DNA of 64,000 bases from Gillisia sp. Hel_I_86 (GCF_007827275.1 NZ_VISE01000001.1:2666001-2730000), one strand, 5' to 3'. Counted from the stretch's first letter, positions 17,866 through 27,571 are shown. Numbers and translations are program-made. Notes: generated from the sequence alone by a model not told the origin.

Positions 17866-18357
17866 TTCTACTTTATCCCTTCCTTTGGAAAAATTCACTT
17901 TTACGGTCTCATTCAATGATGTGGATAGGGAAATTCCTTTAAAATCTGCCTTTACGGGATATTTTTTATGACTTCTATCTACAAGAACGGCGGTTTTAAA
18001 CTGTTTTAAAGGAACCTCTAAAAAATGCTTGATCCCATAGATCAAGGTGGTTCCGGAGTTAAGGACATCATCTATTAAGACTATTGATTTATCTTGGTAT
18101 TCCGATGCTGCCAAAGATGTTTTTACGCCGTTTAACGGATTTTTCTTGTCTAGTTTTACCTCGCACAAGATGACATTTAAATCTGAAATTTCTTCTAAAA
18201 CTGTTTTAAGCCTATTTGCAAAAATATATCCGCTCTTTGCAATTCCAGCTAGGATAAGTTCCGTTTCCTCTACATTGCTTTCATAGATTTGATAAGCAAT
18301 ACGTTTTATTTTATGCTGGATTTGCTCGTTGTTGAGGATCTTGTTTGAGGTTGGCAT
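17857..18357 (-). CDS. PyrR-like phosphoribosyltransferase family protein
   Basis: A 166-residue type I phosphoribosyltransferase. The PRPP-binding signature VLIDDVLNSGTTL is intact, and the flexible loop and hood resemble PyrR/hypoxanthine-type enzymes. It could be a uracil or purine salvage enzyme or a regulator; the base specificity cannot be read from sequence. The methyltransferase gene ends 3 bases before its start on the same strand, so the three minus-strand genes 17857-19361 likely form one operon. Confidence 0.8.
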   Translation of the reverse strand: MPTSNKILNNEQIQHKIKRIAYQIYESNVEETELILAGIAKSGYIFANRLKTVLEEISDLNVILCEVKLDKKNPLNGVKTSLAASEYQDKSIVLIDDVLNSGTTLIYGIKHFLEVPLKQFKTAVLVDRSHKKYPVKADFKGISLSTSLNETVKVNFSKGRDKVELL

Positions 18358-18360
18358 AGG

Positions 18361-18945
18361 TTATTTAATTTTTTTAAAGATAAAAAACAATTCATTCCCA
18401 GATCTCGGAGAGATGGAATTATAACAATTTTCCAGTTTCAATATCTCGAAAAATGGCTGAAATAGTTTTTTATATTCTTCTTGGCTCCCACCAAATGGAG
18501 GGCCAAATTTTGTAAGTTCAAAATCGAAAAATAAACCAGCTAATTTCCCATTTTCCTTTAATAAACCCTTCATTTTTTCAACATATTTCGGTCGTAGATT
18601 GATGTTTAAAGCGCAAAAAAAAGTTTGCTCCAAAATTAGATCGAATTGTAGATCCAAATCGAAAAAATCTTGTTGCAACAAATGCTCTTCTGGAAAGCTA
18701 GGCACCCTGCTTTTTAAATTCTCTAGGGGCTCTTTTGCAATGTCCACAACAAACACATTCGTAAAACCTTGGAGGTGCAAATACTCGGCTTCATAAGAAT
18801 TCCCTGAACCGGGAATCAATATTTTTAAGGATTTATCTTCTACTTGGTCTATATATGCCTTAATCGGGGTGGAAGCCTCTCCAATATCCCATTTTATTCT
18901 ATTTTCCTTGTAGCGTGTTGCCCAATAGTTTTTGTCTAGTATCAT
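18361..18945 (-). CDS. TPMT-like SAM-dependent methyltransferase
   Basis: A 194-residue class I methyltransferase. The opening YWATRYKENRIKWDIGEAS is characteristic of the thiopurine-S-methyltransferase family. It is followed by the SAM loop ILIPGSGNSYEAEYL and the acidic residue of motif II (FVVDIAKEPL). The substrate is unknown; relatives methylate thiols, selenium or halides. It overlaps the upstream hslR gene by 4 bases (ATGA). Confidence 0.85.
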   Translation of the reverse strand: MILDKNYWATRYKENRIKWDIGEASTPIKAYIDQVEDKSLKILIPGSGNSYEAEYLHLQGFTNVFVVDIAKEPLENLKSRVPSFPEEHLLQQDFFDLDLQFDLILEQTFFCALNINLRPKYVEKMKGLLKENGKLAGLFFDFELTKFGPPFGGSQEEYKKLFQPFFEILKLENCYNSISPRSGNELFFIFKKIK

Positions 18946-19361
18946 TCTTTTTCACTTTCCCCTTTATCTTCTACTTTGGTTTCATTTGCTTCTACTTTTT
19001 CTTCGAACCAATCATCTATATCCCTTCGATCCTTCTTAGTTGGTCTTCCCACCCCCTTTTTTCTATAGTAATCTTTGGAGTATTTAAGCAATTCCATTTT
19101 TTCAAACGCTTCTTTTGGTGTTATATCATTAATATAAAGTCCTACCAATTTTGCACCTAACCTGCTTGTTGGAACATCAAGAAGCTCTATTTCATAATTT
19201 ATTTGATTCTTTCTAATGGTAATTTTATCTTGTGGAAACACCTCTCTGGAAGGTTTAATATTTGCTCCTTTAATTTTTACTTTCCCCGTTTTACATGCAT
19301 TAGTGGCTAAACTTCGTGTTTTGAAAAATCGCACGCACCATAAAAATTTGTCAACTCTCAT
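18942..19361 (-). CDS. hslR: S4-domain RNA-binding protein (Hsp15 family)
   Basis: A 139-residue protein whose first 60 residues form an S4 RNA-binding domain (MRVDKFLWCVRFFKTRSLAT, then GKVKIKGANIKPS). A highly charged C-terminus with GVGRPTKKDRRDIDDWFEE follows. Family members bind stalled 50S subunits carrying peptidyl-tRNA. It is the first gene of the three-gene minus-strand operon. Confidence 0.88.
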   Translation of the reverse strand: MRVDKFLWCVRFFKTRSLATNACKTGKVKIKGANIKPSREVFPQDKITIRKNQINYEIELLDVPTSRLGAKLVGLYINDITPKEAFEKMELLKYSKDYYRKKGVGRPTKKDRRDIDDWFEEKVEANETKVEDKGESEKE

Positions 19362-19436
19362 ATTGGCTTCTTAAAACTGTCTAAATCCTAAGCAAAAATA
19401 CAAGATTATTGTATCTTGCGGCTTTAAATTTACCTA

Positions 19437-20387
19437 ATGATGAAATTGAATAAGTTGTTTATTTTGATGCTTCTTGTAAGCATTTCTATTATATCCTGTA
19501 AAAAAGACGATGCTAGTACTATAGAGCCAATTCCAGTAAGAGATCGTGGAGAGCAGGCTATTGCAGATGACGAAGCACTGAGAGCCTATTTACAGACACA
19601 TTTTTATAACGAAGAAGATTTTCAGAATCCAGCAGAAGGTTTTGACTATAGAATAAAATTGGATTCTATTGCAGGATCAAATTCAGAGAAAACCCCATTA
19701 ATAGATTCAGATTTATTATCTACAAAAATGATTACTCGAGACGATGTGGAGTATACTATCTATATTCTAAAAATTCGGGAAGGGTTTGGGGCACATCCTA
19801 CTTTTGCCGATTCCACTTTTCAGAATTATAAAGGAGAGTTATTGGATCAAGTTTCTTTTGATAATACCGCAAACCCTGTTTGGTTTGATCATCCAGGGAC
19901 TTTATCCCAGACAAATCCAGGAATAGTTGTCGCCTTAACAGAAACCCTTGTGGAATTTGGAGGAGCTTCAAGTTTTACATTGAATGATGATAATACAGTT
20001 AATTTTACCGATGATTTTGGGGTAGGAGCGGTGTTTTTACCATCTGGTTTAGGATATTTTAATCTTTCGCAAGGGGCTATTCCATCTTATAGTCCGCTTA
20101 TTTTTAGCTTTCAATTATATAAAGTAAATGAAGCAGATCACGATCAAGATGGAATTCCTTCTTATTTAGAAGATCTGGATAACGATAGGATTGTTGTAAA
20201 TGATGATAGTGATGGAGATAATATTCCTGACTATCTAGATGTAGATGATGATGGGGATGGGACTTTAACAAAGGATGAAATAACTGTCAATGAAGATGGT
20301 ACAGTAAGTTTTCCTGATATAAATGGCAACGGAATTCCAAACTATCTTGATGAGGATGAGTTCGAAAACGTAAATGAAAATCAATAA
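19437..20387 (+). CDS. FKBP-like lipoprotein with calcium-binding aspartate repeats
   Basis: A 316-residue lipoprotein (lipobox ISIISC, Cys about 21). The middle (about 100-230) resembles an FKBP-type peptidyl-prolyl isomerase domain as found in flavobacterial surface lipoproteins (FQNYKGELLDQVSFD, LPSGLGYFN). The C-terminal 70 residues are thrombospondin type-3-like repeats (DHDQDGIPSYLEDLDNDR, DDSDGDNIPDYLDVDDDGDG) that would bind Ca2+. It is probably anchored in the outer membrane or periplasm. FKBP catalytic residues were not checked individually. Confidence 0.7.
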   Translation: MMKLNKLFILMLLVSISIISCKKDDASTIEPIPVRDRGEQAIADDEALRAYLQTHFYNEEDFQNPAEGFDYRIKLDSIAGSNSEKTPLIDSDLLSTKMITRDDVEYTIYILKIREGFGAHPTFADSTFQNYKGELLDQVSFDNTANPVWFDHPGTLSQTNPGIVVALTETLVEFGGASSFTLNDDNTVNFTDDFGVGAVFLPSGLGYFNLSQGAIPSYSPLIFSFQLYKVNEADHDQDGIPSYLEDLDNDRIVVNDDSDGDNIPDYLDVDDDGDGTLTKDEITVNEDGTVSFPDINGNGIPNYLDEDEFENVNENQ

Positions 20388-20390
20388 AAA

Positions 20391-20424
20391 ACAGCCACGA
20401 ATTTTCGTGGCTGTTATGTTTTTT
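20391..20424 (+). terminator. Rho-independent terminator
   Basis: The inverted repeat acagccacga/tcgtggctgt with a 4-base loop is followed by a T-rich tract at 20417-20424, immediately after the FKBP-like lipoprotein gene. Confidence 0.8.
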
Positions 20425-20523
20425 GTTGAGGTCTAATCCTCCATGGCTCTACATAGATTTTTTTAAAGTATTTTCGAATACTTAAGTTCCTGAACGTGAC
20501 TCACAGTTCTTAAATTTTAAACC

Positions 20524-21120
20524 CTAGTTAAGGGTATAAGAAACACTTAAAATCCATTGTGAAGGTCTAGAGTCTATCTTAAATTTTTGATCGGTTGCAG
20601 CTTGTCCAAAAGCATTGTTTTCTTCAAAAGCTCCTTCGTATCTAGCATCGAAACCTAAATTCCCCAATTCTATTCCCAATCCAACCTGATAACCAACACT
20701 GATTTCATTTTCAACATCAGAAATACTAAGATTGGTGTTTTCCAATTCGTTTTTTAAAATATACTGAAAAGAAGGCCCGGCCTTTATGTTTAAGGGTCCT
20801 AAGACATGTATACCAACTAAAACTGGGGCGTCGATCTTGTCTAAATTATAATCGAATTGACCATAATCTGTGTTAAGCCTAGTATATACCAATTCTGGTT
20901 GTAAGAAAATACCAAGGAATTCCAATTTTGCAAATGCTCCTAAATGATATCCGGTTTTTTCTTTTCCATCCACCACCGTGGAGGCGTCTCCAATTACTTG
21001 TCCATAATCTTCATATTCTCCGGTAGCTCCATAATTAAGACCACCTTTAAGTCCATAAGTGGCTTGCGCCATAGCACTGCCACTAATTAAAATAAGGCTA
21101 AGTATCAATAATTTTTTCAT
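20524..21120 (-). CDS. Outer-membrane β-barrel protein (PorT-like)
   Basis: A 198-residue protein with a signal peptide (cleaved about residue 18, SAMAQ). The rest is made of alternating amphipathic strands beginning ATYGLKGGLNYGATGEY. The GIHVLGPLNIKAGPSFQYIL segment and the final WILSVSYTLN are typical of 8-strand porin-family/PorT barrels in Bacteroidota. It would sit in the outer membrane; its function is unknown. It is monocistronic. Confidence 0.82.
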   Translation of the reverse strand: MKKLLILSLILISGSAMAQATYGLKGGLNYGATGEYEDYGQVIGDASTVVDGKEKTGYHLGAFAKLEFLGIFLQPELVYTRLNTDYGQFDYNLDKIDAPVLVGIHVLGPLNIKAGPSFQYILKNELENTNLSISDVENEISVGYQVGLGIELGNLGFDARYEGAFEENNAFGQAATDQKFKIDSRPSQWILSVSYTLN

Positions 21121-21355
21121 AAATTAAGTTTTTTTATTTGAGTATGGATAACGCAGAAAATGTGCCATTTATTTTCTGCTAAAAAGAATAAAGCCTTCAA
21201 ACACTGGGATTGAAGGGTTTACATTATAATTAAACTGATTGCCCAGTTTTTCGTCATCCGTCCAGGCTAGGGTAATGAAATTTTTAGCTGCTTTATAAGC
21301 AAAAAAGGTTACACTCCTCACTCCTCACTCTGAACTCTTCACTCAAAAATAAATC

Positions 21356-22309
21356 CTATTTACGTTTTAAAACTTTTTCTGAAGCTTTTACAATGGCTTC
21401 GGCATTCAATCCGTATTTTTCCATTAACTGCTCCGGGGTTCCACTTTCACCAAAAGTATCTTTAGTGGCAACGAATTCTTGTGGAGCAGGGAAATTTTCT
21501 GCCAAAGTTCTGGAAACACTTTCTCCCAAACCTCCTAAAAAGTTATGTTCTTCAGCAGTAACTACACAACCAGTCTTTTTTACTGAAGCTAAAATAGCCT
21601 CTTCATCTAAAGGTTTAATGGTGTGAATATTTATCACTTCGGCACTGATTCCTTTTTCATTCAATTGTTCAGCAGCTTTTAAAGCTTCCCATACTAAATG
21701 TCCTGTTGCAATAATACTAACATCGGTTCCTTCGGTTAATTGTACAGCTTTTCCAATCTCGAATTTTCCGTTTTCAGGAGTGAAATTTGCCACTTTTGGA
21801 CGTCCGAATCTTAAATAAACAGGACCTTCAAAATTTGCTATTGCTAATGTAGCTGCTTTGGTTTGGTTATAATCGCACGTATTAATAACTGTCATCCCAG
21901 GAAGCATTTTCATTAAGCCTATATCTTCCAGTATCTGATGGGTTGCTCCGTCTTCGCCTAAAGTAACTCCTGCATGAGAAGCACATATTTTCACATTTTT
22001 CCCTGAATAGGCCACACTTTGCCTAATCTGGTCATAAACACGACCTGTAGAAAAGTTTGCAAAAGTACCGGTAAAAGGTATTTTTCCGCCAATGGTCATT
22101 CCCGCTGCAATACCTATCATATTTGCCTCTGCAATCCCTATTTGAAAGAAACGTTCTGGATGGTTCTTTTTAAAATCGTCCATTTTTAATGAACCGGTAA
22201 GATCGGCACAAAGGGCAACCACATTTTCATTCTTTTTCCCAAGTTCAGTTAAACCTGCACCAAAACCAGATCTTGTATCTTTATTTCCTGTATTTGTGTA
22301 TTTTTTCAT
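21356..22309 (-). CDS. Transketolase, C-terminal subunit
   Basis: A 317-residue protein carrying the pyrimidine-binding and C-terminal domains of transketolase (TRSGFGAGLTELGKKN; GIAEANMIGIAAGM, with the catalytic Glu; EDGATHQILEDIGLM). With the N-terminal subunit it makes one heteromeric thiamine-diphosphate enzyme of the pentose phosphate pathway. Splitting into two genes is common in this phylum. It lies 100 bases after the N subunit; the spacer holds a small palindrome (cccctcctaaggagggg). Confidence 0.92.
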   Translation of the reverse strand: MKKYTNTGNKDTRSGFGAGLTELGKKNENVVALCADLTGSLKMDDFKKNHPERFFQIGIAEANMIGIAAGMTIGGKIPFTGTFANFSTGRVYDQIRQSVAYSGKNVKICASHAGVTLGEDGATHQILEDIGLMKMLPGMTVINTCDYNQTKAATLAIANFEGPVYLRFGRPKVANFTPENGKFEIGKAVQLTEGTDVSIIATGHLVWEALKAAEQLNEKGISAEVINIHTIKPLDEEAILASVKKTGCVVTAEEHNFLGGLGESVSRTLAENFPAPQEFVATKDTFGESGTPEQLMEKYGLNAEAIVKASEKVLKRK

Positions 22310-22409
22310 AGTCCTCCCAAACCCCTCCTAAGGAGGGGCTTATAGTGGGTTGTATTTATAGTTATTGTTTCATTTAAAGTTTTCAGTTCCCCCTTCGGGC
22401 GATAGGGGA

Positions 22410-23255
22410 TTAATAATCTCCTAGAGTTTCCGGGTTTTGAGCCAATGCGCTCTCTAATTGCTCATCATTGGGAGCAACCCCGTGCCACTTGTGGGTATGC
22501 ATCATAAAGTCTACGCCATGTCCCATTACCGTGGTCATTAAAATACATACCGGTTTTCCTTTTCCGGTTCTGCTTTTCGCTTCATTTAAACCATCAATCA
22601 CTTTAGAAATATCATTTCCTTCTTTTACTTCTAGGACATCCCATCCAAAAGCTTCAAATTTAGCTTTAAGGTTTCCCATTGGTAAAACTTGATCTGTAGC
22701 TCCATCAATCTGCTGTCCGTTCACATCTACAGTAGAAATAAGGTTGTCTATTTTATTGCCAGCGGCATACATGATAGCTTCCCAATTCTGACCTTCTTGT
22801 AATTCCCCATCTCCATGCAAGGTATACACGATATGAGAATCCTTGTTTAGTTTTTTTGCTTGCGCAGCACCAATAGCAACAGATAGGCCTTGACCTAAAG
22901 AACCAGATGCAATACGAATTCCAGGCAAGCCTTCATGAGTTGTAGGATGTCCTTGTAACCTTGAATTTATTAAGCGGAAAGTATTTAATTCTTCCACTGG
23001 GAAAAAACCACTTCTTGCTAAAACGCTATAAAAAACCGGCGAAATATGCCCGTTGGATAAGAAGAAAAGATCTTCCCCTATTCCGTTCATATCAAAATCA
23101 CTGTTATAATCCATAACCTCTTGATAAAGGGCTGTGAAAAATTCGGCGCAACCTAAAGATCCTCCAGGATGCCCTGAATTTACCTTATGAACTTGCCTTA
23201 AAATGTCCCGGCGAACCTGAGTGACAAAATCTTCTAATTCTTTTGTGTTTGGCAT
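22410..23255 (-). CDS. Transketolase, N-terminal subunit
   Basis: A 281-residue thiamine-diphosphate-binding half of transketolase. GHPGGSLG is the early cofactor-side loop, and HGDGELQEGQNWEA is the GDG...N diphosphate/Mg2+ motif. I start at the ATG at 23255; the longer frame begins with a TTG at 23288, which falls inside the promoter (23286-23315). It is followed by the C-terminal subunit on the same strand. Confidence 0.92.
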   Translation of the reverse strand: MPNTKELEDFVTQVRRDILRQVHKVNSGHPGGSLGCAEFFTALYQEVMDYNSDFDMNGIGEDLFFLSNGHISPVFYSVLARSGFFPVEELNTFRLINSRLQGHPTTHEGLPGIRIASGSLGQGLSVAIGAAQAKKLNKDSHIVYTLHGDGELQEGQNWEAIMYAAGNKIDNLISTVDVNGQQIDGATDQVLPMGNLKAKFEAFGWDVLEVKEGNDISKVIDGLNEAKSRTGKGKPVCILMTTVMGHGVDFMMHTHKWHGVAPNDEQLESALAQNPETLGDY

Positions 23256-23285
23256 TGTTTGTTGTGTTGTTGTTTTTGAATTTAG

Positions 23286-23315
23286 CAAAAATAAGTTTTT
23301 ATATACGCATCACAA
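23286..23315 (-). promoter_or_regulatory. Promoter of the split transketolase operon
   Basis: On the minus strand TTG (23313-23315), a 19-base spacer and TATTTTTG (23286-23293) match the Bacteroidota consensus fully. It lies about 30 bases before the ATG at 23255 and decides against the TTG start at 23288. Confidence 0.65.
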
Positions 23316-23402
23316 AGCTAGAAGAAACCAGTTATCAACGATTTGTATGTAATAGCTAACAATTTTTAAAATCTTGGCTCTTTTATATGAATTTTACTTA
23401 AG

Positions 23403-23410
23403 TATCTTTG
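23403..23410 (+). promoter_or_regulatory. -7 box upstream of tgt
   Basis: TATCTTTG, an exact TAnnTTTG match, sits 19 bases before the tgt start. A TTG at 23374-23376 is 26 bases away, slightly beyond the usual spacing. Confidence 0.45.
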
Positions 23411-23429
23411 CAGCTATTTAAAATATACT

Positions 23430-24560
23430 ATGAAGTTTAATCTTTTGGCCAAAGACCCTCAGAGCAATGCCCGGGCGGGAGAAATTACCACAGATCATGG
23501 CGTTATTGAGACCCCAATTTTTATGCCCGTTGGAACAGTGGGTTCTGTAAAAGGGGTGCATCAACGGGAATTAAAAGAAGATATCAATCCAGATGTTATT
23601 TTAGGAAATACCTACCACTTATACTTAAGGCCTCAAACAGGGATCTTAAAGAAAGCGGGTGGATTGCATAAATTCATGAATTGGGATAGAAATATCCTTA
23701 CCGATAGTGGTGGGTACCAAGTATATTCGCTTTCAGAAAGAAGGAAGATCAAAGAGAACGGAGTAAAGTTCAAGTCCCATATAGATGGGTCTTATCATAC
23801 GTTTACTCCAGAAAATGTAATGGAAATTCAGCGTGTAATTGGAGCCGATATTATTATGGCTTTTGATGAATGTACGCCGTACCCTTGCGATTATAAGTAT
23901 GCAAAACGGTCTATGCACATGACGCATAGGTGGTTGGATAGATGTATTAGCCATTTGGAGAAAACTCCGTTTGAATATGATTATAGCCAAGCCTTTTTTC
24001 CAATTGTACAGGGAAGTACATATAAAGATCTTCGAAAACAATCTGCTGAATATATAGCATCTGTAGGAGCAGAGGGGAATGCAATTGGGGGATTATCTGT
24101 GGGGGAACCTGCTGAAGAAATGTATGCGATGACGGAAGTTGTGACCGCTGTATTGCCTGAAGATAAACCAAGATATCTAATGGGAGTGGGAACGCCAATC
24201 AATATTTTGGAAAATATCGCACTGGGAATAGATATGTTCGATTGTGTGATGCCCACCAGAAATGCAAGAAATGGGATGCTGTTTACGGCACATGGAACAA
24301 TTAATATCAAGAACAACAAATGGCATGATGATTTCTCTCCAATAGATGATATGGCTATTACCTTTGTTGATACCGAATATTCCAAAGCCTATTTAAGGCA
24401 CCTTTTTACGGTAAATGAATTACTTGGTAAACAAATTGCTACTATCCATAATTTAGGATTCTATCTTTGGTTGGTACGTGAGGCTAGAAAACATATCTTA
24501 GCCGGGGATTTCGCAAGCTGGAAAAATAAAATGGTGCAACAAATGAATAAGCGACTGTAA
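23430..24560 (+). CDS. tgt: tRNA-guanine transglycosylase (queuosine pathway)
   Basis: A 376-residue TIM-barrel enzyme exchanging guanine-34 of certain tRNAs for the queuosine precursor. LTDSGGYQVYSL carries the catalytic Asp of the base-binding pocket. IDMFDCVMPTRNARNG carries the nucleophilic Asp and RNA-binding residues. The C-terminal region where most Tgt enzymes bind zinc has no cysteines here (FSPIDDMAITFVDTEYSKAY), although the final IATIHNLGFYLWLVREARKH block is kept. It is followed after one base by the lptG-like gene. Confidence 0.95.
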   Translation: MKFNLLAKDPQSNARAGEITTDHGVIETPIFMPVGTVGSVKGVHQRELKEDINPDVILGNTYHLYLRPQTGILKKAGGLHKFMNWDRNILTDSGGYQVYSLSERRKIKENGVKFKSHIDGSYHTFTPENVMEIQRVIGADIIMAFDECTPYPCDYKYAKRSMHMTHRWLDRCISHLEKTPFEYDYSQAFFPIVQGSTYKDLRKQSAEYIASVGAEGNAIGGLSVGEPAEEMYAMTEVVTAVLPEDKPRYLMGVGTPINILENIALGIDMFDCVMPTRNARNGMLFTAHGTINIKNNKWHDDFSPIDDMAITFVDTEYSKAYLRHLFTVNELLGKQIATIHNLGFYLWLVREARKHILAGDFASWKNKMVQQMNKRL

Positions 24561-24561
24561 G

Positions 24562-25638
24562 TTGAAGATATTAGATTGGTACATACTTAAACGTTATTTA
24601 GGAACTTTCATCCTGATGCTTTTGTTGTTTATACCTATTGGGATTACTGTGAATCTTGCTGAAAAGATCGATAAGATCTTGGAAAATGAGGTTCCTTTTA
24701 TAGAAGTTGCCGCCTATTATTTGGATTTTACGATCTATTTTGCAAACCTGCTATTTCCTTTATTCTTATTTCTATCGGTGATTTGGTTTACCTCTAAACT
24801 TGCCAATAATACAGAGATCATCGCTTTTTTGAGCAGTGGTGTTTCTTTCTGGCGTTTTTTAAGACCTTATTTAATAGGTGCGACCATAGTTTGTATAGGT
24901 GCCTTGGTATTAAGTATGTATTTGGCCCCAAACGCAAGTAAAGGTTTTAATGAATTTAAATACCAGTACCTCAAAAAAGGGACAGAGATCAAGGAAACGA
25001 GTGACGTATATAGACAGATAAATGACGATGAATATATCTACGCGAGTAACTTTCAGCCGAAATCGAAATCTGCCAGGAATTTCACCTTAGAGCATTTTGA
25101 AGGAAATAAAATGACATTCAAATTAAGCGCTTCCAGATTGCAGTACAACGAAGCAGATAGCACCTACACCTTAAGCAATTTCGATAAGAGGATTATAGGG
25201 GAAGAAGGGGATCAAATTTTTCATGAGCAGACCCTAGACACCATCTTGCCTTTTGAATTTGATGAATTAACTCCTGTTACTTATATAGCAGAAACCCTTA
25301 ATTATAATGAGCTTAATGATTTTATTGAACAGGAGGGCAGGAGAGGTTCTGGAAATATGAATAGGTATCTGGTTGTGGCTTATAAAAGGTGGAGCTTACC
25401 CGTTTCAGCATTTATACTTACTATTATTGCCGTTGCTGTTTCTTCAATTAAAAGAAGAGGGGGAATGGGAGTAAGTCTGGCCTTAGGAATATCCCTAGCC
25501 TTTATTTTTATTTTCTTCGATAAGGTTTTTGGAACTTTGGCAGAACAATCTACTTTTTCACCATTGATCGCAGTTTGGTTTCCCAATGTGACCTTTGGAA
25601 TTTTGGCTATTTATCTCTTGTTCAATGCCAAGCGATAA
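24562..25638 (+). CDS. LptF/LptG-family permease
   Basis: A 358-residue inner-membrane protein. Two N-terminal and further C-terminal membrane segments surround a periplasmic β-jellyroll (about 120-270), the LptF/G plan for extracting lipopolysaccharide and feeding the Lpt bridge. It opens MKILDWYILKRYLGTF, a strong family signature. This forces a TTG start at 24562, one base after the tgt stop. Without lptB or its partner nearby I cannot tell LptF from LptG with certainty; the sequence start favours LptG. Confidence 0.88.
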   Translation: MKILDWYILKRYLGTFILMLLLFIPIGITVNLAEKIDKILENEVPFIEVAAYYLDFTIYFANLLFPLFLFLSVIWFTSKLANNTEIIAFLSSGVSFWRFLRPYLIGATIVCIGALVLSMYLAPNASKGFNEFKYQYLKKGTEIKETSDVYRQINDDEYIYASNFQPKSKSARNFTLEHFEGNKMTFKLSASRLQYNEADSTYTLSNFDKRIIGEEGDQIFHEQTLDTILPFEFDELTPVTYIAETLNYNELNDFIEQEGRRGSGNMNRYLVVAYKRWSLPVSAFILTIIAVAVSSIKRRGGMGVSLALGISLAFIFIFFDKVFGTLAEQSTFSPLIAVWFPNVTFGILAIYLLFNAKR

Positions 25639-26536
25639 ACTCAAAAGCTACCTCCATTTTCATCTAATAGTTTTTATTTGGGGATTTACTGCGGTTTTAG
25701 GGGCATTAATATCCCTAGATGCAGTTCCTTTGGTTTGGTACCGAATGTTGCTGGCAAGTGGTTTTATTTTTTTGTACATCAAATGGAAAAAGCGAAATCT
25801 CAAGGTTTCAAAACGAAAATTATTGGTATTAATAATCGCAGGCATAGTGATCGCCTTGCATTGGCTAACTTTTTTTGGTGCCATAAAAGTATCCAATGTA
25901 TCAATTACTTTAGCGCTACTTTCCACAGGTGCTTTTTTTACTTCGATCCTTGAGCCCATTTTTTATAAACGCAAGTTTGTGGGTTATGAAATTCTGTTTG
26001 GGATATTCGTGATCGTAGGTTTATATATTATATTTCAGGTAGAAACAGAATATATTCTGGGGATTATCTTGGGCTTAACTTCAGCTTTCTTATCGGCTGT
26101 TTTTACTTTGATGAACGGGAAATTGATAAAGGATACGGCTCCTTCCGTGATCTCATTTTATGAATTGTTAACCGGAGTGGCCGCTATAAGTATTTATTTA
26201 GCTTTCATGTCCTTCAATAGTGGTGGAGATAAAGGGTTTAATCTTGCATTTTTTACGGTTTCTTCTGAAGATTGGTTGTATTTAATGGTTCTCGCATCTA
26301 TTTGTACCGCTTATGCCTTTATTGCGGCAGTTGCGGTGATGAAACATTTAAGTCCGTACACGATCATGCTCACAATTAACTTGGAGCCTATCTACGGAAT
26401 ATTTTTGGCATTTTTAGTTTTTGGCAGTAAAGAGCAAATGAACCCACAATTCTATTATGGAGCCTTACTAATTCTTTCTACCGTGATCCTAAATGGGTAT
26501 CTTAAAACAAAACGAAAAATTAATAAGATATCTTAG
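25625..26536 (+). CDS. EamA/DMT-family transporter
   Basis: About 303 residues with ten predicted hydrophobic segments arranged as two EamA repeats (FIWGFTAVLGALISLDAVPL in the first; CTAYAFIAAVAVMKHLSPYT in the second). These inner-membrane drug/metabolite exporters move amino acids or metabolites; the substrate is unknown. The ATG at 25625 gives a proper first helix and overlaps the end of the lptG-like gene. The upstream start at 25595 is less likely. Confidence 0.85.
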   Translation: MPSDKLKSYLHFHLIVFIWGFTAVLGALISLDAVPLVWYRMLLASGFIFLYIKWKKRNLKVSKRKLLVLIIAGIVIALHWLTFFGAIKVSNVSITLALLSTGAFFTSILEPIFYKRKFVGYEILFGIFVIVGLYIIFQVETEYILGIILGLTSAFLSAVFTLMNGKLIKDTAPSVISFYELLTGVAAISIYLAFMSFNSGGDKGFNLAFFTVSSEDWLYLMVLASICTAYAFIAAVAVMKHLSPYTIMLTINLEPIYGIFLAFLVFGSKEQMNPQFYYGALLILSTVILNGYLKTKRKINKIS

Positions 26537-26559
26537 GAATTCTTCCTTTTAAAGTTTGT

Positions 26560-26567
26560 TATATTTG
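26560..26567 (+). promoter_or_regulatory. -7 box upstream of accA
   Basis: TATATTTG, an exact TAnnTTTG match, 28 bases before the accA ATG. No TTG at ideal spacing was found. Confidence 0.45.
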
Positions 26568-26595
26568 TAGGCTAATTAAAATAGAATAACTTAAT

Positions 26596-27549
26596 ATGGA
26601 ATATTTGGATTTTGAATTACCCATTAAAGAGTTAGAGGAACAATACCAGAAAGCTTGTAATATAGGAGCAGAAAGTGATGTAGATGTTACTGCCACTTGT
26701 AAACAAATTGAAAAGAAACTAATAGAGACCAAAAAAGGCATCTATAAAAATCTTACGGCTTGGCAACGCGTTCAACTTTCAAGACACCCCAACAGACCCT
26801 ATACCCTGGATTATATAAAAGCCATTTGTGGTGATACTTTTTTGGAACTTCATGGGGACAGAAATGTTAAGGACGATAAAGCCATGATTGGTGGTCTAGG
26901 TAAAATTGGTGACCAGAGTTTTATGTTTGTTGGTCAACAAAAAGGCTTTAATACCAAAACAAGACAATATCGCAATTTTGGAATGGCAAATCCTGAAGGG
27001 TATCGTAAAGCATTGCGCTTGATGAAATCTGCAGAGAAATTTGGAGTTCCAGTTGTAACCTTTGTAGATACTCCAGGGGCATATCCAGGATTGGAAGCAG
27101 AAGAAAGAGGGCAAGGGGAAGCAATTGCTAGGAATATATTGGAAATGACCCGCTTAAAAGTGCCAATTATTGTGGTAATTATAGGAGAAGGTGCTAGTGG
27201 TGGTGCATTGGGAATTGGAGTGGGAGATAAGGTACTCATGTTGGAAAACACTTGGTACTCTGTAATTTCTCCAGAATCATGTTCTTCTATATTATGGAGA
27301 AGTTGGGAGTATAAAGAGATAGCCGCAGATGCACTGAAGCTTACTGCTAAAGACATGAAAAAGCAAAAGCTGATAGATGAAATTGTAAAGGAACCATTAG
27401 GAGGAGCCCATACCAATAGGGAAGAAACTTTTAATACGGTAAAAGAATCAATTTTAACTGCTTTCGGGGAATTTCAAAACTTATCACCAAAAGATCTGGT
27501 TAATAAAAGAATGGATAAATATTCAAATATGGGTGTCTTTAAAGATTAG
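26596..27549 (+). CDS. accA: Acetyl-CoA carboxylase carboxyltransferase subunit alpha
   Basis: A 317-residue subunit that with AccD transfers the carboxyl group from biotin to acetyl-CoA, the first step of fatty-acid synthesis. The crotonase-like fold shows the typical blocks [26 protein letters not shown] and [18 protein letters not shown]. Length equals the E. coli protein closely. It is monocistronic with a terminator at 27572-27604. Confidence 0.96.
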   Translation: MEYLDFELPIKELEEQYQKACNIGAESDVDVTATCKQIEKKLIETKKGIYKNLTAWQRVQLSRHPNRPYTLDYIKAICGDTFLELHGDRNVKDDKAMIGGLGKIGDQSFMFVGQQKGFNTKTRQYRNFGMANPEGYRKALRLMKSAEKFGVPVVTFVDTPGAYPGLEAEERGQGEAIARNILEMTRLKVPIIVVIIGEGASGGALGIGVGDKVLMLENTWYSVISPESCSSILWRSWEYKEIAADALKLTAKDMKKQKLIDEIVKEPLGGAHTNREETFNTVKESILTAFGEFQNLSPKDLVNKRMDKYSNMGVFKD

Positions 27550-27571
27550 TTCTTTCTTAGTCACTCTTTCA

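Noticed and set aside
23256-23288. TTG start for the N-terminal transketolase
   Set aside because: It lies in the promoter -7 box at 23286-23293, and the ATG at 23255 matches the family start.
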